Assembly (NCBI GenBank): GCA_050084515.1
Contig: CM114272.1
Location: 28,644,001 to 28,708,000, forward strand
Origin: Blasia pusilla
Taxonomy: Eukaryota > Marchantiophyta > Marchantiopsida > Blasiales
Length of the DNA: 64,000 nucleotides
Direction of reading: 5' to 3'
In this document: positions 45,115-56,213 of the stretch, in pieces
Layout of the letters: each line of letters starts with the position of its first letter
Numbering within the stretch: the first letter of the stretch is position 1
Translations under genes and position numbers: made by a program
The notes under the pieces: generated by a model
What the model was told of the DNA's origin: nothing
What the model saw: only the letters and a program-made list of their open reading frames with translations
Database searches by the model: none

Positions 45115-48021
45115 ATGTTGGAGCACGGGAAAAAGGCGGGGGCACTACCCGCAGCAAGTGCTGTCCAAGTCGCTCAAAGGGCAAGTATAGATCCGAAGGT
45201 CCAAGATCTGGCGAGCAACGATGAAGTTAGTGATGGAACTGTTGATTCTTATGGCAGACCAGCCATGAAGTCCAAGAGCGGCAACTGGGGCGCTTGCGCT
45301 TTAATTTTTGGTCGGTGGCTCGAACCTTTTGTAGGCCTTGCAGCTTAAAGATTCAAATCTTTCCTCCTTTCAACGTTGGGCATGGGTCCTCACGTACGCC
45401 GCGGAAATCCATGCGGGTCGAGGATAGCGTGAAGCACTTGATCAATTTTGGAATCTGAATTGTGCAGGATGTGAAGTTTGCGAGAGAATGGCGTTTTATG
45501 CAATCTCCGCCAACCTGAGCATGTACCTCCGTTTTGTGCTGAAAGAGGACATGTCAGTGGCGGCCAGAAATGTGAACAATTGGGTCGGCACCACTTTCCT
45601 CACGCCCTTGATCGGAGCCTTTGTCGCAGACTCCTTCGCTGGACGCTACTGGACCATTGCCTCGTTCGCTATCGGCTATTTCGTGGTATACAAATTTGAA
45701 TAGGTCGACATTTTGCACATGATTTACAATATGAGCTTCGCTTCAATTTCAAATCGCCTCTGATTATGATGTTACCTTAGGTACCACGGTTAAAGATGAA
45801 TTACGAGGTCAGATCATATCAGAGTTTGTCGACATGCGTTGAGGGGCGATATACTTACTTGGAGCTGTTATCCAGAAATCCGGGCCGACTGAGTACAGAT
45901 GTATATATAACGAAATTTATAGAATTTCACTTCAATTCCTGTGGTCGGTTGAATCAAGCTTGGCAAGAGCGGCCTAACGTTCGATGTAAGGAAAATGTAA
46001 AGCGTGTGTGATTCGTGATGTGCAGGCGCTCGTCCTCGTGGTGATGTCTGTAACGTTGCCGTCCCTTAAGCCGCCAATCTGCGATGTCCTACTGGACGGG
46101 AAGTGCAAGGATTCTACGAGATGGCAGATAGGTTTCTTCTACGCGGCTCTGTACTTGATGGCGCTAGGAGCGGGTGGGATCAAGTCGTGTGTGGCAGGGT
46201 TCGCCGGCGACCAATTCGACGGGGGAGATGTGAAGGAAAATAAGCGAAAGAAGTCGTTCATGAACTGGTGGTTCGTGAGTATAAGTTTCGGCACTCTCAT
46301 GTCGGTAAGCTTTCTGGTGTGGATCCAGATCAATATCGGCTGGACCTATGGATGGGGAATCCCGGCAGCAATTTCCGCCGTCACCACCATAGCTTTCCTC
46401 ATCGGGAGTCCCATTTATCGCCACCAGAAGCCGACGGGCAGCCCCTTCGTGCGCATTCTGCAAGTCATCGTAGCGGCAGCCCGCAAGTGCAGGGTGAGGA
46501 TGCCTCGGGATGACAGTATGCTATACGAAATCGACGACAAGGAAGCCCTCGACCTCACCAACCGTAGACTCGCCCACACCAATGACTTCCGGTACACCTA
46601 TTCACGCACCCCCCCTACATCTCTCCAGGGCTTCTAATTATCACGAGTTTCAAACTTTCGCAACTAAATAAAGTGGGATGACCGGCGCGTCCTGTTAGCG
46701 TCTTGAATCCAGTTTGCGAATTCTAGCCGCATCAATTATTCCTCACTCACTCAGAAATCAGACGTGTCAATACTTTCCACGCAGTTCTGTTTAAACTTTA
46801 AAGCTCACACATATAGATCGAGAGTAGGCCATTTGAATGGGTCGAGGTTGGACTTTTATATGCGGTGGAATAGGATCTATTTGAGATCAAACCTGCTGAC
46901 AGTTTACTCCGTCCTATGAACAGGAGTTCACAGAGTCGTACAGTCCTTAGACAGTCTGAGATCTTGATCCAGACCGATTTATGAGAAATATATCATCAAA
47001 CTGAGTTGCATGCATGAATGTGTGCAGGTTCCTCGACAAGGCGGCAGTTTCCGGGGCAGACGCGGCCATATACAAATTCAAAGGAATGCAGCCGGATCCG
47101 TGGAAGTTGTGCACCGTGACGCAGGTGGAGGAAGTGAAACTACTCATCCGTCTACTGCCAATCTGGGTCACCAACCTCATGTTCTCCGCAGTTTTCGCTC
47201 AAGTTGGAACCATGTTTCTGAACCAGGGCTCGACGTTGGACCGCAGAATCGGCCCCTACTTCCACATACCCGCTGCTTCTTTTCCTCTTTTCGTCACTCT
47301 AACCATCTGCACCCTTCTTCCCCTCTACGACAAGTTCTTCGTGCCATTCATGCGCGGAATCACGGGCAACGAGCGGGGCCTGACCATGCTGCAGCGCATA
47401 GGGATTGGCCAGCTGGTGTCCACATGTGCCATCACCGTGGCCGCCCTAATGGAGATGAAGCGCATGGCTGTTGCTAAAAAGTACCATGAAACGCACGACT
47501 CATTCGATCCCAACACCGAACCCCTTCCAATGTCGATCTTTTGCCTCCTGCCTCAGTACATGTTGACGGGAGCCAGCGAGGTGTTCATCTCGGTCGGCCA
47601 AATGGAGTTTTTCTACGACCAGTCACCTGACTCTATGCGCAGCGTCGGCGCTGCGCTCTACCTCAGCACTGTGGCAGTCGGCAGCTTCGTGAGCAGTTTG
47701 CTGGTGACAATCGTAACGAAGGTGACATGGAACTCCAACGGCGGATGGATCGGCAACGACTCCACCAAGAGCCATATCGACTACTTCTACTGGCTTCTTG
47801 CAAGCCTCAGCGTCTCGAACTTCATGGCATACACGCTTAGCGCCAGGTGGTACAAGTACAAAAACGCTCCCGGGAGCGGGAGCTCGTCAGGCGCAGCGCG
47901 ATTGAACAAAGTGAAATCGATGAGGGCGGTCGACTTAAACGCCCACGAAAAGATCAACAGCGGATGCAGCGCCTTGAGACACCACGAAGAAAGCGATGGC
48001 GAAAACCTTCTTCAAACCTAG
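45115..48021 (+). CDS. NRT1/PTR family (NPF) proton-coupled transporter, four exons
   Basis: Four exons join in frame: 45115-45310, 45468-45685, 46026-46591 and 47028-48021, with GT-AG introns of 157, 340 and 436 bp. They give 657 predicted residues. The family (POT/MFS, 12 membrane spans, plasma membrane or tonoplast) moves nitrate, peptides, hormones or other solutes with protons; the substrate cannot be read from sequence. The proton-coupling ExxER motif is intact (E68-V-C-E-R72) in the first span. Further signatures are ARNVNNWVGTTFLTPLIGAF, GAGGIKSCVAGFAGDQFD, SFMNWWFVSISFG and QYMLTGASEVFISVGQMEFF. The hydrophilic loop after span 6 (about residues 275-350) includes LAHTNDFRFLDKAAV across the third splice. 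The N-terminus (~65 residues) and C-terminus (~55) are long and polar. The start codon is the first in the open exon but is not proven. Confidence 0.92.
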
Positions 48022-50540
48022 GAAAACCGCAGGCGCAATCCCGTCGTTCGATCGTTGCTACGAGCTCGTGAGCATTACGTGGAAATCGAGCGATTAACTT
48101 GCGCCTGCATCGACATCGCATGGTTTCGAGGATGATATGTACTCAGCCGTGGGAAAGGAAGGAAGATGGATGCGTCCATCATTCTTTTCAATCTCTAGAT
48201 TTCTGAGAAGATAGGTAGTGCGTGAACTGCTCCAGAGCTCTTGTACATTAGCACTACTTCGCCTTTCCGACATTCTTGGCGAATGCTGTTACTTCTGAGC
48301 ACGCCCGTCGCTCCCGACTTCTAAACACATAAGACTTTCCGGTCATTACGATATTAATTAAAAAATAAACATCCGCATCGCATGTCCGTCTATATTTATT
48401 CATTTAAAAAATAAATATCTAAGATCCATAGGATGAAAAAATCCATTTTCTTATTTGAACAAGAGAATACGAGAAAAATGCTAGAAGAGAATGACATTTA
48501 AGTTAAGAAAATAAATGACTGTAGGACAAAATAGAATCTACATAATAAGAAGCTCACGTGTAAAGCTTGTCAAATTTTTCCCATATTAAGTTTTGCGTTT
48601 GCGTTTGTTTAATTTTTCCCATATTAAGTTAAGATTTGAATAGAAAAGAGATTTTTTAAATATGAATTAATTTTTTAAAGATAAATTTAAAATTTAAAAA
48701 AATCCAAAATTTTTAATCTCTTTTTTCATTTTAGAAATTAAAATTATTATTTCAAAATTTAAGCGCAAAATTTTAATTTCATGTTAATTTTGGAAGGGAA
48801 ATTACATATTACTTTAGAAATATGGCATTTAATCTCCTTTTCAAGCTTGACTTGTGAGGGATTTCTTAAGAATATTTCAAGACAAACTTTGCATCAAAAT
48901 GAGTGAATTTGAGAAACTTTGAGGACCCCTATCAAATTTGTCCATGAATTGGTGAATTTTTTTAATTTTACCTTACACTAAGCACAAAAAAAAAACGGGT
49001 GAGGTTTTCCTAATAATTATTTATTTCTAATTAACTCAAAATTCAAATATCTTCCCCCTTGAAATCTTAGAGTCTTTTTCATGTTTTTTATCTTTCCTCA
49101 TTTGAAAATTTCAAATTACTTTTTCAAGGTTCATGCAAACGAAATTTAAATTTTAGTTTTGAGGGGAAATTACTTTTTCTTTTGGAAAAAAATTGAAAAG
49201 GATAAAGAACACTAATAAGGGAAGACATATTATTTCTATTTTATTTTTAACTTTCAAGTTAGATTGGGGGAAAATTTTATCCCTCTTTTGGGAAAAAAAC
49301 CCATAAAAAAGTGATTTTCTTTTATTTATTGAGAAACGGGGATTGGAAAAGGGATCAATTATTTTTTCAAAATTAATAAAGGAAAATCTATGAAAAATTT
49401 TCTTGAGCGGAATTGGATGTATTATAAAAAAATTGATCTTTCTTCATTTTTTGTCATCTTTTTAAAAATTAAACTTTATTCATCGCGTGTCTTCTAATTT
49501 CACAATATCATCTTCCATAATGTGAGTTTTTTCATTCCCAATCATCTCACTCCGAGTCACTCAGTGCATTGCACGGGCCAAAAATGTAGATTAAAACAAG
49601 ATGGTGAGATAATAGGGAAAAAAATAATCTTTTAATTTTGGTGTTTGAACCTAAAAAAAGGGACAATGATTTGAGTGGATTAGTAAAAAATTATTACTAA
49701 AATAATAATTTATTTCATATCATAATGGATTATTATAGATATAAATAATTTAGAATACTTAAGATAAATGACCACAAATTTAGAATGTGTGTTTAACTCA
49801 TATTTGATGGGAAAGGAAAATAAATTTTAATGGAGAAGGAGTAGATTTTTATTTTTATTTTATGGAAAGATAGAATTACTAGGGATTGGGATATCATTTG
49901 AATGTGAATGGAGGATTGTTATTATTTAGAAGAGTGAAATTTTATTAGTCTTCTTAGATTTTATAAAATATTATATTCAAAATTTTATTATTTTAAAAAA
50001 TAATTGTATTAATTCACATGTGATATTTTGGGAAAATAAAATGAATTTTAATGGAAAAGGAAAATTATTTGATTAATTAAAATTAACAAAGAACTTAGTC
50101 TGTGAATGTTATTTTGGTGGGAAGAGTGGAAGGGGAGAAAAGTTATTGTTCGAACTTTTACGCAACCATGAAATTATTTAGGGGAGACCGGTATTATTTA
50201 AAGGTGAAATTTTCTTACTCTTTTAAGATTTAAAAAATTTGAAATTATATTTAAATACAATTTCAAATTTTAAGTTGAATTTTTAAAAACTATCATTGAC
50301 ACCTATTTTTTAAGGCCCTTCTATTGAGTAAACTTTGTCACGTGTGCATTGCACGGGCAACATACGAGTAGAAGATAAGACCATTACCACTCGGATGCTT
50401 GCGCGGGTTTGACAACGTAAAGGGAAAAACTACGATAAGGATAAAAAGCATAAATGTAAGTTTCCAAAAAGTTATTCCATTGAGTCATTGATTCTTGTTA
50501 TTTGTGAATGGTGTGCCCGAGGGTGTGCCCCTAAATACTA
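48022..50540. other. 3' flank of the NPF gene and very AT-rich region
   Basis: After about 300 bp of ordinary 3' sequence, 48350-50340 becomes extremely AT-rich with long A and T runs and no ORF over 60 codons. AATAAA-like signals are too common here to assign a poly(A) site. The motif GTGCATTGCACGGGC occurs at about 49564 and 50343 and, inverted, near 62047. It may mark the end of a non-autonomous transposon occupying this stretch, but no boundaries could be fixed. Confidence 0.45.
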
Positions 50541-50544
50541 GTCA

Positions 50545-50618
50545 CTAATCCTATAATTCCTAGAGAGGAATTATAGGATTAGACCCTTGATATTACCTCT
50601 CTAGTAATATCAAGGGTC
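50545..50618. repeat. Two adjacent perfect hairpins with complementary loops
   Basis: Hairpin 1 has 16-bp perfect arms (50545-50560 and 50567-50582) and loop TAGAGA. Hairpin 2 has 15-bp perfect arms (50582-50596 and 50604-50618) and loop CTCTCTA. The loops are reverse complements over six bases, and CTAGAGAGG (50560-50568) is the reverse complement of CCTCTCTAG (50596-50604). The pair ends 11 bp before the LTR of chromovirus B. Confidence 0.95.
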
Positions 50619-50629
50619 ATCACTCCTTC

Positions 50630-51606
50630 TGTCGCGACCCTCATGACCAAACAAGTGCCAAGTGGAACATCGGAACATTAGCGGGCTCACGCTAAGATGG
50701 TTTGCGCGTTGGAGTTGTCTCAAAAGAGGAGACAAGAGACGAGACGCGAGCGAGAAGTCGCGACTCAGAAACCTGGACCAAACGCGGAATGAGACTTGAA
50801 AGAAGTCGAGTCTAGGAAGTGGGTTGCCAAAGGAAAGATCCGGATTTGGAACGCCACTTGCGTTTGAGAGTTTCCGACTGTATTTATGGCCATAACTTTT
50901 AGCGCCGAGATGCGTTTGGAGCAAATAAGGATGCGTTGGAAAGCTTATAGAGAGCCGGTCCAAACGCATCAAAGATCGCTGCAAACGCATAAGCAGCGGC
51001 CGAGATACAACCCGAAAACGAGTGTAAGTGGAGTCGGGTTGAGGGCCACAATGAAGGGCCCGAACCTCTTTTCCCAAAGGGGAGGGGTTATTGGAGAACC
51101 CCAGAAGTACTAGTAAGGGGGAAGGTCTCGAGAGTGCTTGGAACCCAAACCCCACTTTGGGCGCGCGTGAGGCGCTCAAGGGCATGGAACGGAACGCGAG
51201 TTTGGGCGTTGGGTTGAAAAACCTGCACCAAGTCCATTGAGGCGATTTTAGACATCCTCTTGGATTTCACGCCGCAACTCAATTACTTGGGTCTCGGTTC
51301 GAACTCACACGAGGACCGTTGAGCAGTTGGGATCGCTAGGCGTGCAAGTGCGTTTCAGATCCCTGGACTAACCAGGAGTCTGTTCCAAGTCTTGAAGGAC
51401 TTGCCATGTGTTGGGAGCTAGGAACTAAGGAAGGTTGAGCTTGATGAGACGCCGAGTTGAGGACTCGGTGGGTTGAATGCCGGTTGGCCAAACCCGACTA
51501 ACGAGTGCGTGTTTGGGTGCAGATCGGCGATGAGTTCGTGACCTCATCAACGCACGCTTCCGCAACACTAAAGATTGACATTCAAGGAGAGTAGTAGGGC
51601 GCGACA
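50630..51606 (+). repeat. 5' LTR of chromovirus B
   Basis: The 977-bp LTR starts TGTCGCGACCCTCATGACC and ends GGGCGCGACA. The first 500 bp (50630-51129) are identical to the 3' copy. From 51130 on the two differ by many 1-2 base indels and a few substitutions. Open frames inside, including identical 75-codon frames in both LTRs, are not genes. Confidence 0.96.
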
Positions 51607-51608
51607 AG

Positions 51609-51620
51609 TGGTATCAAAGC
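51609..51620 (+). other. Primer binding site (tRNA-iMet type) of chromovirus B
   Basis: TGGTATCAAAGC starts two bases after the LTR and matches TGGTATCAGAGC except for one G-to-A change. Confidence 0.88.
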
Positions 51621-51756
51621 TTATCCTTGGTGAGCGAGAACTTGGGGTCGTGGGATCAGCCGGACGCTTGGGAAATTTCAAGGTAGCGGCTAGACTCGGA
51701 CGCTTTCGAGGAGGGACGCAAGAAACGAGGAGGAGATCTGAGTGAGTTGGCTTGGA

Positions 51757-52800
51757 GATGGCGATTGAGGAGAACAACCCAAGAAGCGCCCGAATCAAGC
51801 GGCGTGAACCGAGAGAGGAACCAATGTCGGACCGTGAAGCTATAGAGGAGACGGAGACTCGAAAGAGCTGAACGCCAATCGTGAAGACGCCCCGATGGCG
51901 ACTCCTTCCATGAGGCAGTGGGCTCAAACTCGGGGAAAGGACGGAGTCGAGCCAGACGTTGGACTTGTTGAAGGTGTTGGTGGAGAAGATGTCCCAAACA
52001 AAGCAAGCGGATTGCGAGTTTAGGCCACTCAAACCCGAAAGTGCGGGCAAAAGCTCTGCAAGGCAACCCGCCCACGCCATTTATCGGAGTGGGGCGCCAT
52101 GAAAGTGAAGGATTTCCTTACGGAACTAGAATCAGCCGAGGCGCGAGAGAGGGTCTGCTGAGCGAGGACAAGGTGACGGTAGCCGTTACTTTCTGAAGGA
52201 TCATGGTCTACAATGGTGGACGCTCAACGAGAAGAATATCGGGCGGCGAGTCACCGAGTTGGGAGGAGTTCAAGGAGTTGATTGGGGATCGATTCACTCC
52301 GAGTACCAAGGGTTGCGTGACACGGTGGAATGCGTCGCGGATGTGAGTGGTTCCTTAAGCGCGTATGTGAGGGAGTTTAGTGCGAAACGACTTCTAGTCC
52401 AAAGATGGATGAGCACGCCGAAGAAGGCTATCTTCAATAGTGGACTCAAGCCGAGCGCCGAGAAGGCCCTTTACCGAATGCCGGCGTTGCGGAGACTGCG
52501 CGGACCTTCGAAGCTAGCGGAGCGGATTGGGGACGATGAGGTCCAAACCTAAAACCCTTCGAGTCAAAGGTTTTTTCAAGAAGTCGAAAAATAAGGAGGC
52601 GTTCAAAAGAGGCCGGAGTGGGGGCAAAGACGAACCAGAGAGTCGTAAATCGCCCGCAAGAAAACGAGTGGAACTTCGCGGCGAAGCGAGGAGGACAACA
52701 CTCAAAGACAGAAACGGCAAGGTCGTATGCTACAACCGCGGGCGAACCGGGGCACTGTCGAAAGGGTGTTCAAACCGAAGGTTAGTAACGGGAGTATGAT
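51757..52800 (+). pseudogene. Chromovirus B gag
   Basis: The likely start is the ATG of MAIEENNPRSARIKRRE, at the position equivalent to the element A start. The capsid can be followed through short frames: W-W-T-L-N-E-K-N, SWEEFKELIGDRFTP in pieces, AYVREFSAKR and SGLKPSAEKALYRMP (52259-52552). The nucleocapsid reads VCYNRGRTGALSKGC near 52727-52775: the second Cys is Arg and the His is Ala, so the knuckle is broken. Several frame changes make the gene unreadable as one ORF. Confidence 0.85.
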
Positions 52801-52839
52801 TGCGTTTGCTGCTAAGCATCGTCGGGTGGGCAATCTTGA

Positions 52840-53310
52840 GACGCCCTTCAAGTCACCAAGAGGACGCACAATTTGGTGTACCTAAGATCCAAGATTGCTG
52901 ATCGCGATGTGTTGTTGCTCGTGGATACAAAGTGTGCCAGACTCCTTCCTAAGCCCGAGAATCGTGAAGGAACCGGGCCGTGTCTACCTCTAAGGCGGAT
53001 GAGCCCATCCGAGTGGGATTTGCGAGGAGGCAAGTCTCATCGGACTTCTGATTTGGTCTTGGGTTTGACAAGATGGGATGCGGGGTATTCGAGTTGAAGG
53101 ATAATTTCCTCAGTATGCGAAATGGACGGCATTGACGGAGTTTTGGGAAAACATTCCTAGATGCGTATGAGGTGGAGTTAAGACGCCGACCATTGAGGTT
53201 GAGCGTCTTGCTAAAAGGCAAACGGTTACAAAAAGTGCGGTTGGTCCGTGAGGTTCCAGCGAAGATGGAGTTGGTGAACTCGATCACAAGGAGGAGCATG
53301 ACTGAGTTGG
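52840..53310 (+). pseudogene. Chromovirus B aspartic protease
   Basis: LVYLRSKIADRDVLLLVDTKCARLLP is the retropepsin active-site block. D-T-G has become D-T-K, apparently through a small indel. The downstream half (GVFELKDNF, G-V-L-G, F-L-D-A-Y-E-V-E-L, RLSVLLKGK) is in other frames. Colinear with 22641-23098 of element A. Confidence 0.82.
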
Positions 53311-53439
53311 AGGATGGATTTCTCCGCTTGATGAGACAAGTGGAGGAGGCTACAAGCAGTATACGCAGAGATCAGGACTCCAGGAAGTGGTCAAGGAGTT
53401 TGAGGATGTCTTGACAAATGAGCTTTCGACTGAATTGCC

Positions 53440-54035
53440 GTAGATCATAAGATAGAGATCATACCCGGTTCCCAACCACCTTCAAAAGCACCATATAGGT
53501 TGAATCAGGAGGAACTTCTTGAGTTAAAAAGCGATTAAGTGAGCTCTTGGAAAAAGGGTTACATTAGGACTAGCAAGTCACCTTATGGAGCACTGTTCTC
53601 TTTGTAAAGAAGAAGGATGGAAAGATGAGGTGTGTGTTGATTACCGGCACTTGAACAAAGTGACGGTTCGAACAATTATCCTCTTCCAAGGATAGATGAT
53701 CTCTTTGATAGGCTGGTAGGCGCGAGATATATCAGTAGGATTGACTTGAAGTCAGGATATTACCAGATTCGGATTTCCGAGGCAGATGTGGAGAAGATGC
53801 GCGTGCGTGGGGCGAGATACTGTTCCTTTGAGTTTGTAGTGATGCCTTTCGGTCTATGTAACGCGCCTCCGACGTTCACCACATTGATGAACTCCATTTT
53901 TCACAAGGAAATGGATGAGTATGTTATCATCTATATTGATGACATACTTATCTATTCGAAGTCACTAGAGGAGCACGTTCGACATGTGAGAGCGGTCTTG
54001 TCTAAGCTAAGGGCAAATCAATCTGTATGCGAATG
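53440..54035 (+). pseudogene. Chromovirus B reverse transcriptase
   Basis: The catalytic half is open at 53746-54063: MKSGYYQIRISEADVEKM, YCSFEFVVMPFGLCNAPPTF, then EYVIIYIDDILIYSKSLEEH. The Y-I-D-D active site is intact, unlike in element A. The N-terminal half (YRLNQEE, ERGYIRTSK, VLFVKKKDG, NYPLPRIDDLFDRL) is split by single-base losses near 53535, 53595, 53645 and 53675. One extra stretch near 54020-54045 shifts the frame before RNase H. Confidence 0.9.
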
Positions 54036-54055
54036 TAGAGAAGAGCGAATTTGGT

Positions 54056-54703
54056 TTGAGTAAGATCAAATTCTTGGGTCACGTGGTCAGTGCAGATGGC
54101 GTCAGTCCAGACATGGAAAAGGTAAAGGCGATTTCCGAGTGGGAACCCCCATCCACTGTAAAGGGGATGAGGAGGTTCATAGGTGCGGTGCAATTTTATC
54201 GTACTTATGTGAAAAACTTTTCGGGGATTGTGAGACCTCTCACGGATTGGACAGCAAAGTTTGCCAACACGACTTGGACCCAGGAAGTTAATGAGGCATT
54301 CAACCGAGTGAAGCAGATTCTATCGCAGGAACCAGTGTTAAAGCTGCCGGAGTTTGACAAACCGTTCGAAGTGCATACCGATGCTAGTGATTTTGCGGTT
54401 GCAGGAATGTTGGTGCAAGAAGGGAGACCGGTGGCATATGAGAGCAAGAAGCTTAGCGACACTGAAAGGAGATGGCCTACTCACGAGAAAGAGTTGTTCG
54501 CGGTGGTACATTGCTTGAGGAAGTGGCGGCATTATCTAGGGCTCCACAGGACTCGAGTATTCACCGATAATATATCACTCAAGTATTTTGAGACCCAGGA
54601 TCGAGTGATACCGAAACAACTGCGGTGGCATGATACCTTGGCGCTGATGGATGTAGAGTTGATCCACAAGCCAGGTAAAGATAATGTGATTCCAGATCGT
54701 TAA
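54056..54703 (+). pseudogene. Chromovirus B RT connection and RNase H, open frame
   Basis: This 215-codon frame is intact in every motif: IKFLGHVVSADGVSPDMEKV, EWEPPSTVKGMRRFIGAVQF, FSGIVRPLTDWTAKFA, PFEVHTDASDFAVAGMLV, GRPVAYESKKLSDTERRW, THEKELFAVVHCLRKWRHYL, HRTRVFTDNISLKYFE and VELIHKPGKDNVIPDR. Catalytic acids D (TDAS), E (HEKE) and D (FTDN) are present. It lacks its own initiation context and would be made only as part of Pol, so on its own it is a piece of a broken polyprotein. It is a good reference for the lesions in element A. Confidence 0.93.
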
Positions 54704-54759
54704 GTCGCAAGGAGGAACACATGCCATCGATTTACGACAGTCTTGAGAGCAATGTTCCC

Positions 54760-55640
54760 TAAGGAAACAGTCCGAGAGAAGGATTCGTGAAGGATATATG
54801 AAGGATGCTCAAGCAGGGAATACCGAAGAAGTTGAAGCAGGGTGAGAAGGTGGCCAACATAAGTTTGAGGCACGGTTTACTAAGGTTCAAACAGAGTAGG
54901 ATCTATGTAGGGCAAGGCGAGAATGCGAACCAAGGTGTTAGCGGAATGTCACGACGGGCCCTTTAGCGGGACATAAAGGAGAGAAATCTACGCTAGCTGT
55001 TCTGGTCGGCGGTTCTTTTGGCCCCACATGAAGGAGGATGTTGCTCAATATGTGAAGACTGTGTGACTCGCCAAGCTTAATAGAGTCTCTTATGATAAGA
55101 AACAGGGCTTTTTGCATCCCTTGCCGATCCCGAAGGACCCTTGCAAAGTGTGAGTATGGATTTCATCACGAGTCTTCCGAATCTGGGGCTACAACGCTAT
55201 ACTTGTGATTGTTGATCGGTTTAGCAAGTTGGCGAGATTTGTGCCGACGGTGGATTCAGAACGGCGTATGACGCGCAACTATTCCTCGATAGCTGGTGGC
55301 GTGCTCATGGTTTGCCGAGGAGCATTGTTTCAGATCGGGATCCAAAGTTTACTAGTGCTTTTCGGAAGCACTTGTTTGAAGGTTTAAGACCAAGCTGAGT
55401 TTCAAAGACGTCTTTCCACCCCGCACGGATGGGACAGATGAAAAGGTAAACTCTATCGTGAATCAATACTTGAGGAATTATGTCGGTCTTGATCAACGCG
55501 ATTGGGTCGTGGTGGTGAGCATGGCGGAATCTTGCTACAACTTGACCAAGCATTTGCAAGTGGAGAATCTCCGTTTCTCCTGGCAAATGGACGAGAGCCG
55601 AAGGGCCTCTTGATCTAGCCCTTTCGAAGGGTACTACATT
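54760..55640 (+). pseudogene. Chromovirus B integrase finger and core
   Basis: Short frames follow element A residue by residue: RIREGYMKDAQA, FKQSRIYVGQG, C-H-D-G-P-L-A-G-H-K-G, MKEDVAQYVK, VIVDRFSKLARFVPT (55205 onward), GLPRSIVSDRDPKF, and N-S-I-V-N-Q-Y-L-R-N-Y. At least six small indels interrupt it, including inside the CxxC pair (near 55062) and the P-Q-T-N-G-Q-T-E block (near 55425-55445). The last acidic residue is recognisable but out of frame with the rest. Confidence 0.85.
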
Positions 55641-55712
55641 GGCACGAACACGACAAGCGGCAGAAGGTTTGTTGGTAGAGATGCGAGAACGGGAAGAGCG
55701 CGAGGCGAAGTC

Positions 55713-56213
55713 TTGCAAAGGCTCAAAAAGGAGGTTAAGCATACTAACAAGAGTCGGCGCCAAGTACGATTCCAAGTTGGAGAACAAGTGTGGTTGAGTG
55801 TAAAGAATCTCACTCTTCCGAAAAGAGTTGTCTGCATGAAGCTCTCGCCAAGTATCTTTGGACCGTATGTGATTGTGGCAAACCTGTTTGAGGATGTGTA
55901 TACGTTGAGGCTGCCGGACGAGTTCAAGATTCACCCGACCTTTCATGTGTCATTGTTGAAGAAATATCTTCAAGATAATCGACGTTTGAGCGGAGGCAGT
56001 GGTGAGGCGCACCCGGTCATCGTAAATGAAGAGCCGGAGTTTGAGGTGGAGACCATCTTTCGTTCGAGGCGTCGGGCCAACAAGTATGAATACTTGGTAA
56101 AATGGAAGGGCTACCATGTGAAGGAGGCGACTTGGATTGCGGAGGCGGATTTGGAACACGCGCAAGAGTTGTTGCGTGACTTTAAGCGAACACAAGCGAA
56201 GCACATACGTTAG
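55713..56213 (+). pseudogene. Chromovirus B integrase C-terminus with intact chromodomain
   Basis: The 166-codon frame begins inside integrase (RRQVRFQVGEQVWLSVKNL), includes the GPY/F module (IFGPYVIVANLFEDVYTLRL), then FHVSLLKKYLQ. It ends in a chromodomain at about residues 108-160: EFEVETIFRSRRRANKYEYL, VKWKGYHVKEATW, LEHAQELLRDF. The YLVKWKGY core and the following Trp are intact. Such domains bind methylated histone tails and steer integration to heterochromatin. The stop at 56211-56213 is the natural polyprotein end. Confidence 0.92.

Noticed and set aside
50610-51282. Minus-strand 191-codon frame in the chromovirus B LTR and its twin at 56879-57421
   Set aside because: It lies wholly in the LTR, is duplicated in the other LTR, and similar frames occur in the LTRs of element A. 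No domain is visible and LTRs are non-coding.
55305-55946. Minus-strand 213-codon frame
   Set aside because: It is the antisense of the chromovirus B integrase region.
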